Source of the DNA: Candidatus Rifleibacteriota bacterium
Lineage (GTDB): Bacteria > Muiribacteriota > Ozemobacteria > Ozemobacterales > Ozemobacteraceae
Assembly: GCA_018818125.1 (NCBI GenBank)
Contig: JAHISQ010000072.1
Coordinates: forward strand, 1-41,386
Reading direction: 5' to 3'
DNA: 41,386 nucleotides
The translations under genes and the position numbers were made by a program. The notes beneath the pieces are model-generated. The model made no database searches and had not been told where the DNA came from. It saw nothing but the letters and a program-made list of their open reading frames with translations. The first letter of the stretch is position 1, and every line of letters begins with the position of its first letter. Shown here piece by piece: positions 38,990 to 41,386 of this stretch.

Positions 38990-40327
38990 TCAGGCTCTTT
39001 CGAACAGGCAGACGAGTTCGACGTGGTGGGTGCGCGGGTAAAGGTCGAGTCCGGCGGCTTCAGTCAGTTTGTAACCGCTTCTGATTATCGCTATGCTGTC
39101 GCGTTCGCAGGCTTCAAGGTCACAGAATACGCAGACGATTTTTTTGGGCAGCAGCTTGGCAATGGTGCGACCAATGCTCGGGGTGCCGGTGCGTGGCGGG
39201 TCAAGCAGCAGCACATCTGGTTCTGGCTTGAACTTTGATAATTCCTTGATCGCATCGCCTTCAACCAGCGTGATTTTTTCTTCAAAACCACTGCGCTTGA
39301 TGTTTTTTACACCGGTTCTGATTGCGCCGGGATGCGATTCAATCGCATCAACCTGAGCACCTTTGGCGGCAAGAGCCAAAGTGAAATTGCCGGCGCCGGC
39401 AAAGCCTTCAACTATTCTGATTCCCGTTGCCGGTTTACATAATTCTATGATTTTGCGAATCAACACCTGGTTCTGAAAAATATTGCCCTGCACGAAGAAA
39501 GAAGGCTCAGCGTCATATGGCCCGCCAGCGACTTCTGGAGCGATCAGTCCGGTTACGCTGACAGAACCAAGCACTTCCTTGATTTTGCCTTCGTTATTGG
39601 CTACAGACAGTCCCTTCAGGTTCGCTGCCCGCATGATCTTGGTCAGATCATCGTGATGATGCCCGACTGGCCGGCCTTTCATCAAGACAGCATGCCCGAC
39701 TACACGATCTGAGCGTTGTGACGAAGAGGACATTAAGGTCAGGTTATCGAGGAAAACCGGAAGCTGATTGAGAATCTTACGGGCAGCAACCAGTCGTCGC
39801 GACAGCGCCTGGGTGATGATGGCACAGGCTGTTACCGGTACAACACCACCTGGAGTCTGCGAATAATTTTCGGAGGCCAGATAGCCAGATTCGCGCGCGT
39901 CATAATTTCTGCTCTGATGCAGGCGCACCCGTGGCAGATAACGAATAATTTCGCGCGATGCCTGAAAGCTATGGAGATAGGCATCATTGCCGCCTGGTAT
40001 ACGGTTGAGTGTGCGTGCTATCATCGCCTGCTTCTCTTTTTTTCGACCCTTTTCTGATAACTCGAGCAGGTCGCAGCCGCCACAGGGACCGTGAAAGAAG
40101 CAGTCCGGCTTTACCCGTTCCGGGGAGGGCTCAAGCATTTGTGCGTCGGCAACTTTGCCGTTCTCATGCAGTTTAAGCTCGATTTTATCGCCAGGCAGAA
40201 GTCCCGGTACTCTCACCATTACGTTGTCAATGCTGACAAAAGCCTCACCATTGCAGGTCAGGCCTTCGACAACAGCTATCACAGACTGTAGTTTTGCCGC
40301 ACTCACTTTTTGGGGACTTCCGGGCAC
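38990..40327 (-). CDS. 23S rRNA (uracil-C5)-methyltransferase, RlmD/RumA-like
   Basis: This 445-residue protein has an N-terminal TRAM domain (about 14-66), the iron-sulfur motif C-x5-C-x2-C (CFFHGPCGGC) and a C-terminal SAM-binding domain (RIVEGFAGAGNFTLALA, LLLDPPRTG). The catalytic nucleophile is probably the Cys in VFCDLEACERD, at the position of SCNP in RumA and TrmA, and HHVELVCLFER is the family's closing motif. It methylates a uridine in rRNA using SAM. The ATG at 40327 lies 25 bases inside the 3' end of the phosphofructokinase gene; a GTG at 40307 that overlaps the stop by a few bases is an alternative start. Confidence 0.92.
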   Translation of the reverse strand: MPGSPQKVSAAKLQSVIAVVEGLTCNGEAFVSIDNVMVRVPGLLPGDKIELKLHENGKVADAQMLEPSPERVKPDCFFHGPCGGCDLLELSEKGRKKEKQAMIARTLNRIPGGNDAYLHSFQASREIIRYLPRVRLHQSRNYDARESGYLASENYSQTPGGVVPVTACAIITQALSRRLVAARKILNQLPVFLDNLTLMSSSSQRSDRVVGHAVLMKGRPVGHHHDDLTKIMRAANLKGLSVANNEGKIKEVLGSVSVTGLIAPEVAGGPYDAEPSFFVQGNIFQNQVLIRKIIELCKPATGIRIVEGFAGAGNFTLALAAKGAQVDAIESHPGAIRTGVKNIKRSGFEEKITLVEGDAIKELSKFKPEPDVLLLDPPRTGTPSIGRTIAKLLPKKIVCVFCDLEACERDSIAIIRSGYKLTEAAGLDLYPRTHHVELVCLFERA

Positions 40328-41386
40328 TGCAGCCTTTCGTAGCTCGGCATGATGCCTAGCAACGGTCTTGCGTAGTTAAGGAAGTCGGTGGTTACACCGT
40401 TGCCCTGTTCGTTAATGAAGGTGCGTGGCATGGATTTTGTTTCCCTTGCCACGGTATTGAGTGGAGTCAGGAAATAATCTACTGAATAATCACCGGTTCT
40501 GCGAATGGCAACTGAACCATCAACGTTGTTCCAGACCGCGAATTGAGCGGCTTTCTCACCAACTTCACGGGCTTCTGCCTGATCAACTTCTGACACAATG
40601 CCGAGAAAGCTGCGTTGCAGATAACCAAAAGTGTCTGAGCGAACACGTTTGATTTTGAGTTCATCCTTGACGATTTTGCCAAGAGCGTCGCCAAGTGCGC
40701 CGGTGCCAGAAAGCTGTATGTTGCCGTGCGCGTCTCTTTCTGCATCGCCCGCATTGCCCACGAGCTGAGATATGACCGGCTTGCCGTCGGCGCCCATGAT
40801 TCCCTCTGATACTGCAATGACGCATCTGCCAAAGCGGCTGTAGACTTCTTCAACATCCTTGAGAAAAGTTTCTTTTTCAAAGACTCTTTCGGGCACATAA
40901 ATCAGGTGTGGGCCGTCGTCTTCATATTTCTGGGCAAAGGCCGCAGCGGCAGTCAAAAAGCCAGCGTGGCGACCCATAACAACGCCGATGTAGACGCCCG
41001 GGATTGCGCGATTGTCGAGATTTATGCCGGCAAAAGCCGAAGCCACAAATTTGGCAGCCGAGCCATAGCCTGGGCAGTGGTCGGTTACGCGCAGATCGTT
41101 GTCAATAGTTTTTGGGATATGGATGCATCTGAGCTCGTAACCAGCAGCAGCGGCGTTATCGTTTACAATACGCACGGCGTCGGCTGAGTCGTTGCCGCCG
41201 ATATAAAAGAAGTAGCGCACGTTATGCTTCATGCACACTTTGAAAATCTTTTCGCAATAATCCGCATCAGGTTTGTCGCGGGTTGAAAGCAGTGCTGAAC
41301 TTGGGGTGCAGGCAACTCTTTCGAGGTTGTGGGTGGTGGCCTGAGTCAGATCGATAAAGTTTTCGTCAATAATGCCGCGAACGCCA
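40303..41386 (-). CDS. PPi-dependent-type 6-phosphofructokinase (5' end beyond window)
   Basis: The frame is open to the right edge, so the N-terminus is missing; about 360 residues are visible. FYIGGNDSADAV, HIPKTIDNDL and VVMGRHAGFLTAAAA are the phosphofructokinase motifs. Lys in PKTIDND (Gly in ATP enzymes) is typical of PPi-dependent enzymes, while the GGN variant of the nucleotide loop makes pure PPi use likely but not certain. It interconverts fructose 6-phosphate and fructose 1,6-bisphosphate, and a PPi enzyme would make the step reversible and save ATP. It overlaps the rRNA methyltransferase gene by 25 bases, so both are on one transcript. Confidence 0.9.
   Translation of the reverse strand, partial: GVRGIIDENFIDLTQATTHNLERVACTPSSALLSTRDKPDADYCEKIFKVCMKHNVRYFFYIGGNDSADAVRIVNDNAAAAGYELRCIHIPKTIDNDLRVTDHCPGYGSAAKFVASAFAGINLDNRAIPGVYIGVVMGRHAGFLTAAAAFAQKYEDDGPHLIYVPERVFEKETFLKDVEEVYSRFGRCVIAVSEGIMGADGKPVISQLVGNAGDAERDAHGNIQLSGTGALGDALGKIVKDELKIKRVRSDTFGYLQRSFLGIVSEVDQAEAREVGEKAAQFAVWNNVDGSVAIRRTGDYSVDYFLTPLNTVARETKSMPRTFINEQGNGVTTDFLNYARPLLGIMPSYERLQCPEVPKK

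Overview
The window reads as a chromosomal segment of a diderm, probably anaerobic or facultative heterotroph. The clues are an ArnT/ArnC/LAB_N glycolipid-modification cluster, a lipobox lipoprotein, type II/IV pseudopilins, a PPi-type phosphofructokinase, MoaA and a ROK sugar kinase. The mix of secreted hypotheticals, a DUF6125-like protein and ankyrin proteins would fit a candidate phylum such as Riflebacteria, but this is a low-confidence inference and no rRNA is present to test it.

Layout. 1-3300 is an accessory zone. It holds the 3' part of an AbiEii/AbiGii-type nucleotidyltransferase toxin, a small RRM RNA-binding protein with its own promoter and terminator, the 5' end of a broken group IIC intron placed just after that terminator, a small membrane ORF and a hicAB toxin-antitoxin pair. 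3321-9823 is a tight six-gene operon that looks like a remodelled Dlt system: an adenylating ligase, a second ligase fused to a carrier domain, a DltD-like SGNH protein, a DltB-like MBOAT, a 45-residue DltX-like membrane microprotein at 8718-8855, and a radical SAM/SPASM enzyme. It is the most interesting system in the window. 9824-11200 holds an unknown gene, terminators, a gene relic and one copy of a dispersed repeat.

11231-15428 (minus) encodes three minor pseudopilin-like proteins followed by a secreted protein. 15553-16419 (minus) is a lipoprotein with two tandem glutaredoxin domains. 16732-21792 carries a P-loop kinase-like protein, an ankyrin protein, a zinc-ribbon membrane protein, a small membrane protein and a DUF6125-like protein, followed by tRNA-Thr(CGU). 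22157-28911 carries a DHH phosphoesterase, a MEDS sensor with a hybrid histidine kinase, a secreted hypothetical, a secreted endonuclease I and a cysteine-less thioredoxin-fold protein.

28989-33434 (minus) is a five-gene operon: an ArnC-like GT2, a LAB_N protein, an ArnT-like transferase, a small membrane protein and a GH13 enzyme. 33650-35917 (minus) encodes an SH3-NlpC/P60 hydrolase and a secreted propeller-like protein. 36021-38862 carries moaA, a ROK kinase and a degenerate phosphohexomutase-like protein. The window ends with an RlmD/RumA-type rRNA methyltransferase coupled to a PPi-type phosphofructokinase that runs off the right edge.

Recurring regulatory themes are good sigma70-type promoters with 17-base spacers, several placed so that the mRNA would begin at or within a base or two of the start codon (leaderless), and a family of near-identical terminator hairpins. 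All statements come from reading the sequence; no database search was run.
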